From JACCZX01 sp963786295 (GTDB taxonomy: Bacteria; Pseudomonadota; Gammaproteobacteria; Burkholderiales; Burkholderiaceae_F): a stretch of 64,000 nt of DNA. The stretch is from positions 34,248-98,247 of the forward strand of contig CAWAYV010000035.1 of NCBI GenBank assembly GCA_963786295.1, in the 5' to 3' direction. Of this stretch, positions 7,641-19,333 are shown piece by piece. Both the position numbers and the translations under genes were made by a program. Below the pieces are notes generated by a model. The model saw only the letters and a list, made by a program, of their open reading frames with translations, was not told the DNA's origin and ran no database searches. Positions within the stretch are counted from its first letter, which is position 1. Each line of letters starts with the position of its first letter.

Positions 7641-10518
7641 ATGAAACGCATGCTGTTCAATGCCACGCATGCAGAAGAGTTGCGCGTGGCGATCGTCGAT
7701 GGCCAGAGGCTGGTCGACATCGATATCGAAACCGCCGGGCGCGAACAACGCAAATCAAACATCTACAAGGGCGTCGTTACCCGCGTCGAGCCCAGTCTTG
7801 AGGCCTGCTTCGTCGATTACGGCGAAGAGCGTCACGGCTTCCTGCCGTTCAAGGAAGTATCGAAGATCTATTTTCGCGACGGCGTCGACGTGCGCAGCGC
7901 GCGCATTCAGGACGCGCTGAAGGAAGGCCAGGAACTCGTCGTCCAAATCGAGAAGGAAGAGCGCGGCAACAAGGGCGCGGCGCTGACGACGTTTGTTTCG
8001 TTGGCGGGCCGCTATCTGGTGCTGATGCCGAACAATCCTCGCGGCGGCGGTGTGTCGCGCCGCATCGAAGGCGAAGACCGCCAGGAACTGCGCGAGACGA
8101 TGGACCAGCTCGATTTGCCGTCGGGCATGTCGATCATCGCGCGCACCGCAGGCATCGGACGCACGGTTGAAGAGCTGCAGTGGGATTTGAACTATTTGAT
8201 GAAGCTGTGGAACGCGATCGAAGGTGCGGCACGCCCGCAATTCGAATCGGTGGTCACCGATCCGGAAGGCAAGAAGACGACCACGTACGTAGACAGCCCA
8301 AACGGTCCTGATGGGCAGCGATTGAAGCGTGCCAACCCGCCGCCGTTCTTGATTGTCGAGGAATCGAACCTGGTGATTCGCGCGATCCGCGATTACTTCC
8401 ATCCCGAGATCGGCGAGATTCTGGTCGACACCGACGATATCTACGAGCAGGCGCGCCAATTCATGGCGCACGTGATGCCGGACAACCTGCAACGCGTGAA
8501 GCGCTACAAGGACGACGTGCCGCTGTTCTCGCGATTTCAGATCGAACACCAGATCGAGACTGCGTACTCGCGTCAGGTGCCGCTGCCTTCGGGCGGCTCG
8601 ATCGTCGTCGACCACACCGAAGCGCTGGTCTCGGTCGATGTGAACTCCGCGCGCTCCACAAAGGGCTCGGACATCGAAGAGACCGCGATGCGCACCAATA
8701 TGGAGGCGGCCGATGAGGTTGCGCGCCAGTTGCGCCTGCGCGACCTCGGCGGACTGATCGTGATCGACTTCATCGACATGGAGGACTTGAAGAACCAGCG
8801 CCAGGTCGAAAACCGCTTGAAAGACGCGCTGCACTACGACCGCGCTCGTGTGCAGATGGGCAAGATCTCGCGCTTTGGCTTGATGGAGTTGTCGCGCCAG
8901 CGCATTCGGCCCGCGCTGAATGAAGGCAGCCACGTGACCTGCCCGCGCTGCAACGGCGTCGGCGTGATTAGAGACACCGAAAGCTCCGCGCTGCACATCC
9001 TGCGCATCCTGCAGGAAGAGGCGATGAAGGAAGGCACGGCGGCCGTGCACGCGCAGGTACCCGTGGAGGTCGCCAGCTACTTATTGAACGAGAAACGCGC
9101 CGACATCGCGAAGATCGAGGCGCGCCTGCGCTTATCGGTGGTGCTGATCCCGAACAAATTTATCGACACCCCGCACTATCACATCGAACGCCTGCGGCAC
9201 GACGACGCCCGCCTCGAAGTAACGAAGGCAAGTTTCGAGCGCGCGGCGGAACTTGCACCGAGCACCGATACGCCGTACCTGCGCGGCAAAGTCGACGACG
9301 ATCGCACTCGCGCACGTCAAGAAGCGGTGGTCAAGGGCATCGTGCCCGAGACGCCTGCGCCGGTACCTGTCCAGCCGGCGCCGGTTGCACTATCGGTGGC
9401 ACAAGCCGAGCGCTCGCAAGTCAGCTTGTGGGATCGCATCGTCGCGTTCTTTACCGGCAGCGACGTTTCCGAGCCAGCGCCGATCGTTGTGCCGTCCACA
9501 CGCGCTAACCCGAAGTCCACCCGCGGCGATCACGCTCAAGGCGAGCGCCGGCGCGGCCGCGGCAACGGCGACGGTCGCCGAGATGGCCGCCGCGACTGTA
9601 GGCGCGATGGCAAAGCCCGGTGAGCGCCGCGATGGCAAGCGTGAAGGCGATGCCCGTCAAGGCGAGCATGAAGCAAGGCGCGATACGAAGCGCCAGGATG
9701 AACGTCGGCCGGGAGCGTCGAAGCCCGATGGCAAACCACGAAGGGAACAGCAACCGTCGCAGGATGCGCGTGGCGCCGACGAAGCAGTCGAGAAGCGCAA
9801 ACCGCGCTCACGTCCTGAGAAGGAAAAATCGATCGTGTCGGAGCCGGCCGAGCGCGTGACGATGCCCGAAGATATCGGACCATCTCCTTCGATCGCAGCC
9901 GGCGGGTCATTGGTCACCGCCGATCTGGTCGCTGCCGAGGCGCCACGCGGTGAGGGGCAGGAAGATCGGGGCCGTAGACGGCGGCGTCGGCGCGGTCGCG
10001 GCGGTCGCAGCGAAGGCGGTACCGACGCGGCAGCGTCCGGAAATGGCAACGCACTCACTGCTGAGCGGAACGACGACGAGCTGACAACTACCGAACCGTA
10101 CGCTAGCGAGCCGACCCTTGCGGAAGCGCAGCCTGTCGAGTCGGTGTTGGTCAATGAGCCATTGACAGAGCCTGTCGCGCCCGCGCTCCCGTCCGAGCCC
10201 GCGCCTGAAGCCGTCGTAGTCAGCAACATCACCGCCGTGCGCGTCCCTCCGCTGGTCGCTGCGCCGACGATGATCGCGCTGCCCGTCGTTCAGCAGGCGC
10301 CGCTACCGATCGATGAACTGCAACCAGTGCTGCAAAGCGCAGGCTTGTTGCTGGTACAGACGGCGGCGAATAAGCATGCCGAAGCACAGGCGAAGATGGC
10401 CGCCGAATCAGCGCCTCGGCGCGCGCCGCGCGAACGCCCGCCTTTGCCGCCACTGGACGACGCACCGTTGGTGCAGGTTGAAACGCAGCGCCCGTCCGGG
10501 GAACGCGCAAACGTCTAG
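7641..10518 (+). CDS. rne: Ribonuclease E (one frameshift in the disordered tail)
   Basis: The main endonuclease of mRNA decay and of rRNA and tRNA processing. I chose the ATG at 7641 (MKRMLFNATH), preceded by AGGGAG; an in-frame GTG lies two codons upstream. The S1 domain covers about residues 35-120. The catalytic acidic residues lie in VDVNSARS and VIDFIDM. The zinc-link CPRC is present in TCPRCNGVG. A short amphipathic segment (LWDRIVAFFTG, about residue 595) resembles the membrane anchor. The frame breaks near 9,590-9,620 inside an Arg/Gly/Asp-rich region, and the next frame continues to LPPLDDAPLVQVETQ at 10,518. The total is about 955 residues. The break lies outside the catalytic half. 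Confidence 0.95.
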
Positions 10519-10572
10519 TCGGACGCTGTTCGCGTATCGAGGCCCTCCGATCGGCCTCGGTAACATCGCGCT

Positions 10573-11697
10573 ATGACAAACCGTGTCATTCCGCTGATCG
10601 ACGCGCGCGTGGCGATTTCGCTACCGCGGGCGATCGGCAACCCTGCAGGTCAGCCGGCGCTGGGCCACGTCGCAGATCAGCTCGGGCGTCCATTGCGCGA
10701 TCTGCGCATATCGGTCACCGATCGCTGCAACTTTCGGTGCACGTATTGCATGCCGAAGGAAGTCTTCAATTCGGACTATCGTTTTCTTCGTCATTCGGAT
10801 CTGCTGACGTTCGAGGAAATTGCGCGGCTGGCCGCGGCGTTTGTACAGCACGGTGTCGAGAAGATCCGTCTGACGGGCGGCGAGCCGTTATTGCGCAAGG
10901 ATCTGCATAAATTGATTGCGATGCTGTCGCCGATGAAGACGCGCGGCGGCAACGAACTCGATATCGCGTTGACGACCAACGGCTCGGTTCTCGCACGCAA
11001 GGCGCGACAACTGGCAGACGCCGGCCTGAAGCGAATTACCGTCTCGCTCGACGGACTCGATGACGCGACGTTTCGGCGCATGAACGACGTCGATTTTCCG
11101 GTGCGCGATGTGCTTGAAGGCATCGAAGCCGCAACGGCCGCTGGATTGGCGCCGGTGAAGATCAACATGGTCGTCAAGCGTGGCGTCAATGAGGGCGAAA
11201 TCGTCGCAATGGCGCGTCACTTTCGCGGCACCGGCCATATCGTGCGCTTTATCGAGTACATGGATGTAGGCACGTCGAACGGTTGGCGCATGGATGAAGT
11301 CGTGCCGTCGAGCGAGGTGCTGCGCTATATCGCCGAGGAATTTCCACTCGAGCCGCTCGACGCCAACTACACCGGCGAGGTGGCGGAACGATGGCGCTAC
11401 CGGGACGGACAGGGCGAGATCGGCGTGATCTCCAGTGTTTCGCAGGCGTTCTGCCGCGAATGCACTCGAGCCCGTCTGTCAACCGAGGGCAAACTTTTCT
11501 TGTGCCTGTTCGCCAACCAGGGTCATGACTTGCGCACGTTGCTGCGCGGAAACGGCCAGCAGGCTCCGGTGACGGACTCGCAACTCGAAACGGCGATCGG
11601 CCACATCTGGAGTGCGCGTGACGACCGCTATTCAGAGTTGCGCACCGAAGCGACCGCGAAAATGCCGAAAGTCGAGATGTCGTACATCGGCGGCTAG
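10573..11697 (+). CDS. moaA: GTP 3',8-cyclase MoaA
   Basis: A radical-SAM enzyme that, with MoaC, makes cyclic pyranopterin monophosphate, the first step of molybdenum cofactor synthesis. The 374-residue protein has the SAM cluster cysteines C52, C56 and C59 in DRCNFRCTYCMP. The second cluster motif is in CRECTRARL with a third Cys about 14 residues later (LFLCLF), and the essential C-terminal Gly-Gly is in SYIGG. mobA follows after six bases in the same direction. Other moco genes lie at 43.2-45.6 kb. Confidence 0.97.
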   Translation: MTNRVIPLIDARVAISLPRAIGNPAGQPALGHVADQLGRPLRDLRISVTDRCNFRCTYCMPKEVFNSDYRFLRHSDLLTFEEIARLAAAFVQHGVEKIRLTGGEPLLRKDLHKLIAMLSPMKTRGGNELDIALTTNGSVLARKARQLADAGLKRITVSLDGLDDATFRRMNDVDFPVRDVLEGIEAATAAGLAPVKINMVVKRGVNEGEIVAMARHFRGTGHIVRFIEYMDVGTSNGWRMDEVVPSSEVLRYIAEEFPLEPLDANYTGEVAERWRYRDGQGEIGVISSVSQAFCRECTRARLSTEGKLFLCLFANQGHDLRTLLRGNGQQAPVTDSQLETAIGHIWSARDDRYSELRTEATAKMPKVEMSYIGG

Positions 11698-11703
11698 CGC
11701 TGC

Positions 11704-12288
11704 ATGAAAGACGTGACCGGTTTGATCCTCGCCGGTGGACGCGGTGAACGCATGGGCGGTGCCGACAAGGGCTGGGTGATGGTTGACGGCAGGCCGCTGA
11801 TCGTAAGCGTGGTCGAGCGTTTCGCGCCGCAGGTCGGGCATTTGCTGATCTCGGCCAATCGCAATATCGAACGCTATGCGGCGCTTGGCGAAGTTGTCGA
11901 AGATGACACAGCGCATGTCAATGGCGAACGCTTCGCCGGACCGTTGATCGGTGTGCTCAGCGCGTTGCGGCGCGCGCGTACCGACTGGGTCGCCATCGTT
12001 CCGTGCGATGCGCCTAATCTACCGGGCGACCTGGTGCAGCGCCTCGCGAGTGCGATGCTGGATACCGGTGCAATTGCGGCTTGTGCTCGCGCGTGCGGTC
12101 AATTGCAGCCGACGTTCGCAGTGGTAAAGACCAGCACCGTAGACCAACTTGCGTCATCGATCGCCTCCGGCGAGCGCGCCATGCATCGCTGGCTCGAATC
12201 GCTGAACGCAATCGCCGTGAACTTCGACGACGCTCAGGCGTTCATCAACGTCAATACGATCCCCGACACCGATCAACGCGTTGCTTAA
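11704..12288 (+). CDS. mobA: Molybdenum cofactor guanylyltransferase MobA
   Basis: Attaches GMP to molybdopterin to give the guanine dinucleotide form used by DMSO-reductase-type enzymes. The 194-residue protein has the nucleotide-binding LAGGRGERMGGADKGW motif at the N-terminus and the metal site in IVPCDAPNLPGDL. It is probably cotranscribed with moaA, six bases upstream. The end is convergent with the DUF2277 gene, with two bases between stops and no obvious hairpin terminator. Confidence 0.93.
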   Translation: MKDVTGLILAGGRGERMGGADKGWVMVDGRPLIVSVVERFAPQVGHLLISANRNIERYAALGEVVEDDTAHVNGERFAGPLIGVLSALRRARTDWVAIVPCDAPNLPGDLVQRLASAMLDTGAIAACARACGQLQPTFAVVKTSTVDQLASSIASGERAMHRWLESLNAIAVNFDDAQAFINVNTIPDTDQRVA

Positions 12289-12290
12289 CG

Positions 12291-12635
12291 CTACGCCGGA
12301 GGGTCGCCAGAGCCTTGCGCGTCCAAGGCATACCAGCGCGCCGATACAGCGGACAGCGCATAACCGTCATGTGGAAAACGCTCAGCAGCGCGTTCGCGTG
12401 CCTTCGCAGCTTCTTCTTCGCGGTCTTTCGGAGGTGCGCTGGTTTGCAACGAGCTCAGCAGCCCGCTGCAGATAACCGCAATTTCCTCCACGGCGTCGAC
12501 AAATGGAGCTTCGTTCACTTTCGATGGCTTGTTAAAACCTGTCACCTTTCTTACGAATTGCAGCGACGCCGCACGAATCTCTTCTTCTGTCACCGGAGGT
12601 TCGAAATTGAAGAGGGTCTTGATACTTCTGCACAT
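12291..12635 (-). CDS. DUF2277 family protein
   Basis: A 114-residue protein starting MCRSIKTLFNFEPP, the signature opening of DUF2277, with the conserved LQFVRKVTGF and APPKDREEEA segments. It is predicted soluble with no signal peptide. No biochemical role is known to me. It lies downstream of the GFA-type gene on the same strand, 42 bases away, so the two may be cotranscribed. Confidence 0.85.
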   Translation of the reverse strand: MCRSIKTLFNFEPPVTEEEIRAASLQFVRKVTGFNKPSKVNEAPFVDAVEEIAVICSGLLSSLQTSAPPKDREEEAAKARERAAERFPHDGYALSAVSARWYALDAQGSGDPPA

Positions 12636-12677
12636 GACTGTTGCCTCGATCTGTGGGATCCACCTGAAGTTGTTTGG

Positions 12678-13206
12678 TTAGGCTCGCGCACTGCGAATAG
12701 AGGCCTGGTACGCCTCAATCTGCGGCAGCATGACCTGCCTTCTCGCCAGACTCTCGGCCGGCCAGTACTTCTCACGATCGTAATACTCGGGGACCGTCGG
12801 CATGTCGTTCGGAATGACAACCCAACGGCTGCTTCGATTCGGTGAAGATATGAATATCGGGCGGCAATTGATCCGGCTCATCGAGCGTCCCTACGCGCAC
12901 GAACCTGACCATGGGGCCGGCTCCCGCGTAATGGCTCCAAACGGCAATACAACACCGCGGACACCGAGCTATTTTCTGCCCCAGGCCACTTGCGGATGGC
13001 GTATCGACGATCTCCGGCTCGGCGCCGAGTAGCTGCACGCGGTCGGCCTCGATCATCGCGTTCAGCACAAACGCCGAGCCCGTCTCGCGCTGACACCAAC
13101 GGCAGTGACAACAGTGAACGAACAAGGGTGCGGTCGTCATGCGATAGCGAACGTAGCGGCAGTCGCAGCCACCTTCGAGCGGAAAGGTATCGGGCGAAGG
13201 CATCAC
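12678..13206 (-). CDS. GFA-family zinc protein (one frameshift)
   Basis: Belongs to the GFA family, named after a glutathione-dependent formaldehyde-activating enzyme; most members have no proven function. Zinc-ligand cysteines are visible as CDC near residue 14, CHCRWC near residue 34, and CPRC near residue 82. The first frame runs from 13,206 to about 12,840 (IFTESK). The family's C-terminal motif (RWVVIPNDMPTVPEYYD, then WPAESLARR) continues in the next frame to 12,678. One extra base near 12,835-12,850 explains the split. The restored length is about 175 residues. Confidence 0.8.
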
Positions 13207-13260
13207 AGCAATCTACTCAGCTAAGGCGATTTACAGCATGGCTTGATCGTGCGCCGAACC

Positions 13261-14679
13261 TCAAAACCGTTTCATCAGCCGCAACATCTTCGCAACGCGT
13301 GGTTTGTACGGCGGCAGAAACAGTTTCATACCATTGAATCGCGACTGGCGAAATACGGGCGTCAGTTTGCTGAACGTATCGAAACCCCAACGGCCATGAT
13401 AGTGGCCCATGCCTGACGGACCGACGCCACCGAACGGCAGGTCTTCTTGCGCCACGTGCATCAACGTTTCGTTGAAGCACACGCCGCCGGCGTGCGTGTT
13501 CTTCAATGCCAATTCGGCGCGCTTGCCGTCGTTGTCAAACCAGTACATCGCGAGCGGGCGCGGCTGCGCGTTGATGAACGCCATCGCGTCCTTCACGTCG
13601 TCGTAGGGAATGACCGGCAGCAGCGGCCCGAAAATTTCTTCGCGCATCAGGTCGAGGTCCGGCGATGGGTTGATCGCGATGGCCGGTGCCAGGCGACGCT
13701 TGCTGTCGTTGTGTCCTGCGCCATTAAACAGCGGCACGATTGCAGTGTCTGCGCTGCGTGCCTGCTCGATGTATCCGGCGAGGCGTTCGTACTGCCGCGC
13801 GTTGATGATGCTGCAGTAGTCAGCGTCATCGAGACCGGCGGGATACATGTCTTGCGCCTGTCGTTTGGCGGATTCGACAAACGCCGGTACTTGCGCACGC
13901 GGCACGAGCGCGTAGTCCGGTGCAATGCATGTTTGACCGGCATTTAACAGTTTGCCGGCCAGCACGCGTTGCACCGCATGTTCGATCGGATAGCCCGGTG
14001 CCACCACGGCGGGTGACTTGCCGCCCAACTCCAACGTAACGGGGGTCAGATTCTGCGATGCCGCGCCCATCACCTTACGTCCCACGCCGGTTGAGCCGGT
14101 AAAGAGCAGATGATCGAACGGTAGCGCAGCAAATTGCGAAGCGACGTCGGCACCGCCGGTGATGACGGCCACTTCGTTCGCCCGGAATGCGCTACCGATC
14201 AGCCGCTGAAAAAGTTCGGAGAACGCCGGTGTGAATTCGGACATCTTCACCATGGCGCGATTGCCGGCGACCAGCGCCGCCACCAGCGGGCTCACCGCCA
14301 AGAACAGCGGGTAGTTCCAGGGAACGATGATGCCCACGACACCCAACGGCCGCGGAACGACATTGGCGCGCGCGGGCAAGAACCATTTCGATACGCCAGC
14401 GCTTCGTGGCTTCATCCAGCGCCTGCCGTGCCCGATCGCACCGCGGATCTCGGAGAGGCTGGGGAAAATTTCCGCGATCTGCGTTTCGATGCGCGGTCGG
14501 CCTGCAAAGTCCGAGTCGATCGCAGTTTCAATCTCGCCTTCGTTGTCTTCGAGCAAACAGCGTAGCCGCTCGAGACGATTGCGGCGCTCGTCCCACTCGG
14601 CAAACGGCGCCGCGTCATACGCAGCACGCTGGATTTGAAAAACAACGTGAAGTTCGATTGGTGTGTCAGAAGCCTTCAT
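13261..14679 (-). CDS. NAD(P)-dependent aldehyde dehydrogenase, coniferyl-aldehyde type
   Basis: Oxidises an aldehyde to its acid. The 472-residue protein has Asn122 in VPWNYP, the NAD(P) motif FTGSTGVG at about 193-200, the general base Glu217 in LELGGKSP, and nucleophile Cys251 in GQTCIAPDY. The short N-terminus and the C-terminal hydrophobic-basic tail fit the class 3 or coniferyl-aldehyde dehydrogenase branch. That branch also handles fatty and aromatic aldehydes, so the natural substrate is open. It stands alone, with no aromatic-degradation genes beside it. Confidence 0.88.
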   Translation of the reverse strand: MKASDTPIELHVVFQIQRAAYDAAPFAEWDERRNRLERLRCLLEDNEGEIETAIDSDFAGRPRIETQIAEIFPSLSEIRGAIGHGRRWMKPRSAGVSKWFLPARANVVPRPLGVVGIIVPWNYPLFLAVSPLVAALVAGNRAMVKMSEFTPAFSELFQRLIGSAFRANEVAVITGGADVASQFAALPFDHLLFTGSTGVGRKVMGAASQNLTPVTLELGGKSPAVVAPGYPIEHAVQRVLAGKLLNAGQTCIAPDYALVPRAQVPAFVESAKRQAQDMYPAGLDDADYCSIINARQYERLAGYIEQARSADTAIVPLFNGAGHNDSKRRLAPAIAINPSPDLDLMREEIFGPLLPVIPYDDVKDAMAFINAQPRPLAMYWFDNDGKRAELALKNTHAGGVCFNETLMHVAQEDLPFGGVGPSGMGHYHGRWGFDTFSKLTPVFRQSRFNGMKLFLPPYKPRVAKMLRLMKRF

Positions 14680-14750
14680 GCCGATAGCTTACTGCCGACC
14701 GCGGGTCGGGACTCGAGCATGTGCTTCAATTGCATGGCACGAGCGCAGAT

Positions 14751-15296
14751 ATGGCGATGAAGCAATCAACGTTGGCTGGTGAGCGGGTCTTGTTGCGCCC
14801 CTGGCAGGATCGCGACGCAGACGCTTTCGCGGCGATGAACGCCGATTCGCGCGTAATGGAATTTTTTGTCGCCCCGCTTTCGCGCGCGGAATCGGATGCG
14901 ATGCTTGCTCGCATGCGTGCCGCTGCCGACGAGCGCGGCTGGGGTTGGTGGTGTGTCGACATCAACGGCGAATGCGCAGGCTTCACCGGCTTGAGTGCGC
15001 CAACGTATGAAACGTCGTTCACGCCATGTATCGAGGTAGGCTGGCGATTCAGGCCGCAATTCTGGGGGCACGGGTATGCAACGGAAGCAGCGCGGCTCGC
15101 ACTCGATTACGGGTTCGACACGTTGCAGCTACAGGAAATTGTTTCGTTTACCGCTGCCGGCAATCACCGGTCACGCCGCGTGATGGAGCGCATCGGCATG
15201 CGGCGCGATCTCGGCGGAGATTTCGATCATCCCCGAGTGCCCGAAGGGCACGCGTTGCGGCGGCACGTGCTCTATCGAAAGCGGCGGCAGCAGTAG
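14751..15296 (+). CDS. GNAT-family N-acetyltransferase (RimJ/RimL type)
   Basis: A protein of about 180 residues starting MAMKQSTLAGERVLLRPW, with the beta-strand order of RimJ/RimL-type acetyltransferases. The acetyl-CoA loop is visible as QFWGHGYATEAARLALDYGF, and the N-terminal alanine-type motif as GNHRSRRVMERIGM. Such enzymes acetylate N-termini or small molecules, and nothing here fixes the substrate. I chose the ATG at 14751; an upstream in-frame ATG at 14721 adds ten residues unlike the family. Confidence 0.8.
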   Translation: MAMKQSTLAGERVLLRPWQDRDADAFAAMNADSRVMEFFVAPLSRAESDAMLARMRAAADERGWGWWCVDINGECAGFTGLSAPTYETSFTPCIEVGWRFRPQFWGHGYATEAARLALDYGFDTLQLQEIVSFTAAGNHRSRRVMERIGMRRDLGGDFDHPRVPEGHALRRHVLYRKRRQQ

Positions 15297-15299
15297 CGG

Positions 15300-16883
15300 C
15301 TACTCGATCTCTTCGTACAGCGGCAACGTCAGGAATTCGGCGAAGTCCGGCTGCGTACTCATCTTTTCGAAAATTCGTGCGGAGTAGTCATAAGTGGGTG
15401 AGTCGGGCCCAACCACCGCCTTGACCTTTGCGAGCTCCTCGGGAATCAGCGCCCGAACCAAGTCCGCGGTCACCTTGCGTCCGTCTTCGAGGACTCCTTT
15501 GGGCGAGCGGATCCACTGCCATACCTGCGAGCGGCTGATTTCTGCGGTGGCTGCATCCTCCATCAAGTTGTGAATCGGGACGCAGCCGTTGCCGGCCAGC
15601 CACGAGCCGACGTAGTGAATGCCGACGTTGATATTCATACGCAGGCCTGCTTCGGTGATCGGCGCCTCGGGTTCGAAGTCCAGCAGATCTGCTGCATCGA
15701 CTTTGACATCGTCACGCTTCTTGTCAATCTGATTGGCGCGATCACCGAGCACTTTGACGAATTCCTCCATTGCGATAGACACCAGGCCGGGATGCGCGAC
15801 CCAACCGCCGTCGTAGCCGTCGATCGCATCGCGTTGTTTATCGCTACGCACGCCGGCCATTGCGGCTTCATTCTTGACGGGATCGTTCTTGATCGGAATC
15901 AGCGCACTCATGCCGCCCATCGCCGGTGCGTCGCGCCTATGGCACGTAGCCAGCAACAGCAACGCGTACGCGCGCATGAACGGGGCCGTCATCGTGACCC
16001 TGGCACGATCGGCGAGCACGAAGTTCTTATCAACCTTGAACTTCTTGATGCACGAAAAGATGTAATCCCAGCGGCCGGCATTCAATCCTGCTGAGTGCTC
16101 CCGCAGCTCGTACAGGATCTCGTCCATCTCGAACGCCGCCAAGATCGTCTCGATCAGCACGGTCGCTTTGATCGTGCCTTGCGGGATGCCGAGTTCCTCT
16201 TGCGTGGCGACGAAGATGTCGTTCCAGAGTCGCGCCTCAAGGTGCGACTCCAGTTTCGGCAAGTAAAAGTACGGGCCAGTGCCCCGCGCGATCAGCTCCT
16301 TCGCGTTATGAAACATGTAAAGCGCAAAGTCGAAAATCGCACCGGACACGCGCTGGCCATCGATCAGCACGTGCTTCTCATCGAGATGCCAGCCGCGCGG
16401 ACGCACAATCAGGACGGCGACCTTATCGTTCAGCGAATATGTCTTGCCGCCCTGCTGTAGCGATATGTTGCGGCGAATCGCCTGCATCAAGTTGATCTGA
16501 CCGGTGATCTGGTTATCCCAGTTCGGTGTATGGCTGTCCTCGAAGTCGGCCATGTACGCATCGGCCCCCGAGTTCAGCGCATTGATGATCATCTTGCGCT
16601 CGACCGGACCGGTGATCTCGACGCGCCGGCATTGCAAATCCGCCGGCAACGGCGCAATCGTCCAATTGCCCTCGCGAACATGCTGGGTCTCGGCGAGAAA
16701 ATTCGGCCGCTCGCCCGCATCAAGCCGCTTGGCACGCGCGACGCGCTTGGCCAACAGTTCCTGCCGGCGAGATTCGAACTGACGATGCAGCTTCGCAACC
16801 AGTTCCAGCGCTTCGGTCGTCAGGACGCGCTCGAATCCCGGTCGCATCGGGGCGTCAATTGAAACGTCCTCGGTCTCGATCAT
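15300..16883 (-). CDS. aceB: Malate synthase A
   Basis: Condenses glyoxylate with acetyl-CoA to malate, the second step of the glyoxylate bypass. The start at 16883 (MIETEDVSIDAPMRPGFE) has an AAGGA-type ribosome-binding site upstream and gives 527 residues, close to the 533 of E. coli AceB. The family signature is seen in GLNAGRWDYIFSCIKK, and HPGLVSIA lies in the C-terminal half. The start overlaps the stop of the HAD gene (ATGA), and aceA is one gene further upstream, so all three probably share a transcript. Confidence 0.96.
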   Translation of the reverse strand: MIETEDVSIDAPMRPGFERVLTTEALELVAKLHRQFESRRQELLAKRVARAKRLDAGERPNFLAETQHVREGNWTIAPLPADLQCRRVEITGPVERKMIINALNSGADAYMADFEDSHTPNWDNQITGQINLMQAIRRNISLQQGGKTYSLNDKVAVLIVRPRGWHLDEKHVLIDGQRVSGAIFDFALYMFHNAKELIARGTGPYFYLPKLESHLEARLWNDIFVATQEELGIPQGTIKATVLIETILAAFEMDEILYELREHSAGLNAGRWDYIFSCIKKFKVDKNFVLADRARVTMTAPFMRAYALLLLATCHRRDAPAMGGMSALIPIKNDPVKNEAAMAGVRSDKQRDAIDGYDGGWVAHPGLVSIAMEEFVKVLGDRANQIDKKRDDVKVDAADLLDFEPEAPITEAGLRMNINVGIHYVGSWLAGNGCVPIHNLMEDAATAEISRSQVWQWIRSPKGVLEDGRKVTADLVRALIPEELAKVKAVVGPDSPTYDYSARIFEKMSTQPDFAEFLTLPLYEEIE

Positions 16884-17575
16884 ATCGACAGTTCCTTTCC
16901 ATAGTGCATCTCTTGCAAGACAAACTGCGCGGCGTCGGCCAGACTCGCGCCAGTTCCGTTGGGCTTGACCCCGAGGCGGTCGAGCACAGCATCGGTGCGA
17001 TTGACCCAGAAACTCGTGTAGCCGTACCACGCCGCTGCGCACGCGTCCCAGCAATTGCTTGAGACAAACACGATTTGGTGCGGCTGCAGCTTTAGCGCAC
17101 GCGGCCCCAGCGCATACACCGATGGCGACGTCTTGAAGGCACGCACTTGATCGGCCGACAGGACTAGATCAATGTATCGATGCAAGCCGGAAGTGACGAG
17201 CGCGGTCTCGAGCATCTCGGAGTCGCCGTTGGAAAGCACGCCCAATCGAACTCCGGCGTCGTGCAACTTGACCAGCGCCGGCGCGACGTCGGCAAACGGT
17301 ACGAGACGTTTGTATTCATCCGCCAGACGCGCCGCGTCGTTCGGCCCGGCGTTCAGCTTCAGCGCTTGCAACGAATACTCGAGCGCATCGCGCGTGACCT
17401 CGGAAAAACTCACGTAACGGCCGGACATCGTGCGCAGCCGTGAATATTCGATCTGCTTTTCACGCCAGAGCCGGGCAAGCTGCTCGCCTTGACCCGCAAA
17501 AAGTTCCTCAGCACGACGCGTGACCGAGTAAACGTCGAGCAGCGTTCCGAAAACATCGAACAAAGCAGCAGCCAT
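16880..17575 (-). CDS. L-2-haloacid dehalogenase-like HAD hydrolase
   Basis: A 231-residue HAD protein of the type II haloacid dehalogenase group. Motif I reads FDVFGTLLDV with the nucleophile Asp, motif II SNGD, motif III a Lys in AFKTSPSVY, and motif IV the SSNCWDACAA segment, where dehalogenases have Ser-x-x-x-x-Asp. It sits between aceA and aceB with a four-base overlap into aceB. That place is shared by Burkholderiales genomes that I recall and suggests a repair or housekeeping role tied to glyoxylate metabolism. True dehalogenase activity is not proven. Confidence 0.85.
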   Translation of the reverse strand: MAAALFDVFGTLLDVYSVTRRAEELFAGQGEQLARLWREKQIEYSRLRTMSGRYVSFSEVTRDALEYSLQALKLNAGPNDAARLADEYKRLVPFADVAPALVKLHDAGVRLGVLSNGDSEMLETALVTSGLHRYIDLVLSADQVRAFKTSPSVYALGPRALKLQPHQIVFVSSNCWDACAAAWYGYTSFWVNRTDAVLDRLGVKPNGTGASLADAAQFVLQEMHYGKELSI

Positions 17576-17600
17576 CGCTGCCAGTCTAATTGTTCACCCT

Positions 17601-18921
<1,321 letters not shown>

Positions 18922-19333
18922 GCCATTGCTCCCGCAGGTAAGCCCAGACCGATGGGCAGTTGGTCATAAAAAACGAACAGCAGAAATCGTACGAGGCTTT
19001 ATGCGACGCAACAAGCAGGCTAATTTATATAAGAGTCAAAAATGTCTCTTAAAAACCAATGTGATAGATCAATGATGCCACTATACGAAACTCATTTCGC
19101 CATTTTGAAAAGTTGAGTGCTGCCCTGCAATACAGAACATTTCGGATTACGAAAAATCGTGCGAGGAATGAAACGCGATCGATTACCAAAGATGCGGCAT
19201 AGGAATGCGCGCAGAAATTAGATGCGTGCGCCCAAGCATTTCGGGCAAATCCTGATGAACGCGATCTGCCACATTTGCGTTACCGATTCAAAGCGCTCGC
19301 AAAGGGCTTGCGCACTAACCCACTCGAAACACC
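18922..19333 (-). promoter_or_regulatory. aceA upstream region, AT-rich, likely promoter
   Basis: A 412-base gene-free stretch between the divergent aceA and the small membrane protein gene. It is clearly more AT-rich than its surroundings from about 18,965 to 19,200. On the minus strand a TATATAA-type -10 candidate lies near 19,025-19,031, next to the inverted repeat at 19,030-19,051, about 105 bases upstream of the aceA start. I see no open frame that looks coding. Confidence 0.45.
19030..19051. promoter_or_regulatory. Inverted repeat, putative operator of aceA
   Basis: TAAGAG and CTCTTA arms separated by ten bases, AT-rich in the middle; the next base pair inward almost matches. It overlaps the TATATAA element read on the minus strand toward aceA. 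This is where a repressor of the glyoxylate bypass would bind, but I do not recognise the regulator, and no regulator gene lies next to it. Confidence 0.4.

Noticed and set aside
12678..12881. Separate small gene downstream of the GFA gene
   Set aside because: Its sequence is the known C-terminal motif of the GFA family, so it is the shifted end of that gene.
16880..17575. Xenobiotic-degrading haloacid dehalogenase as a degradation pathway marker
   Set aside because: It sits between aceA and aceB with translational coupling, so it is more likely tied to glyoxylate metabolism; HAD proteins are often over-named.
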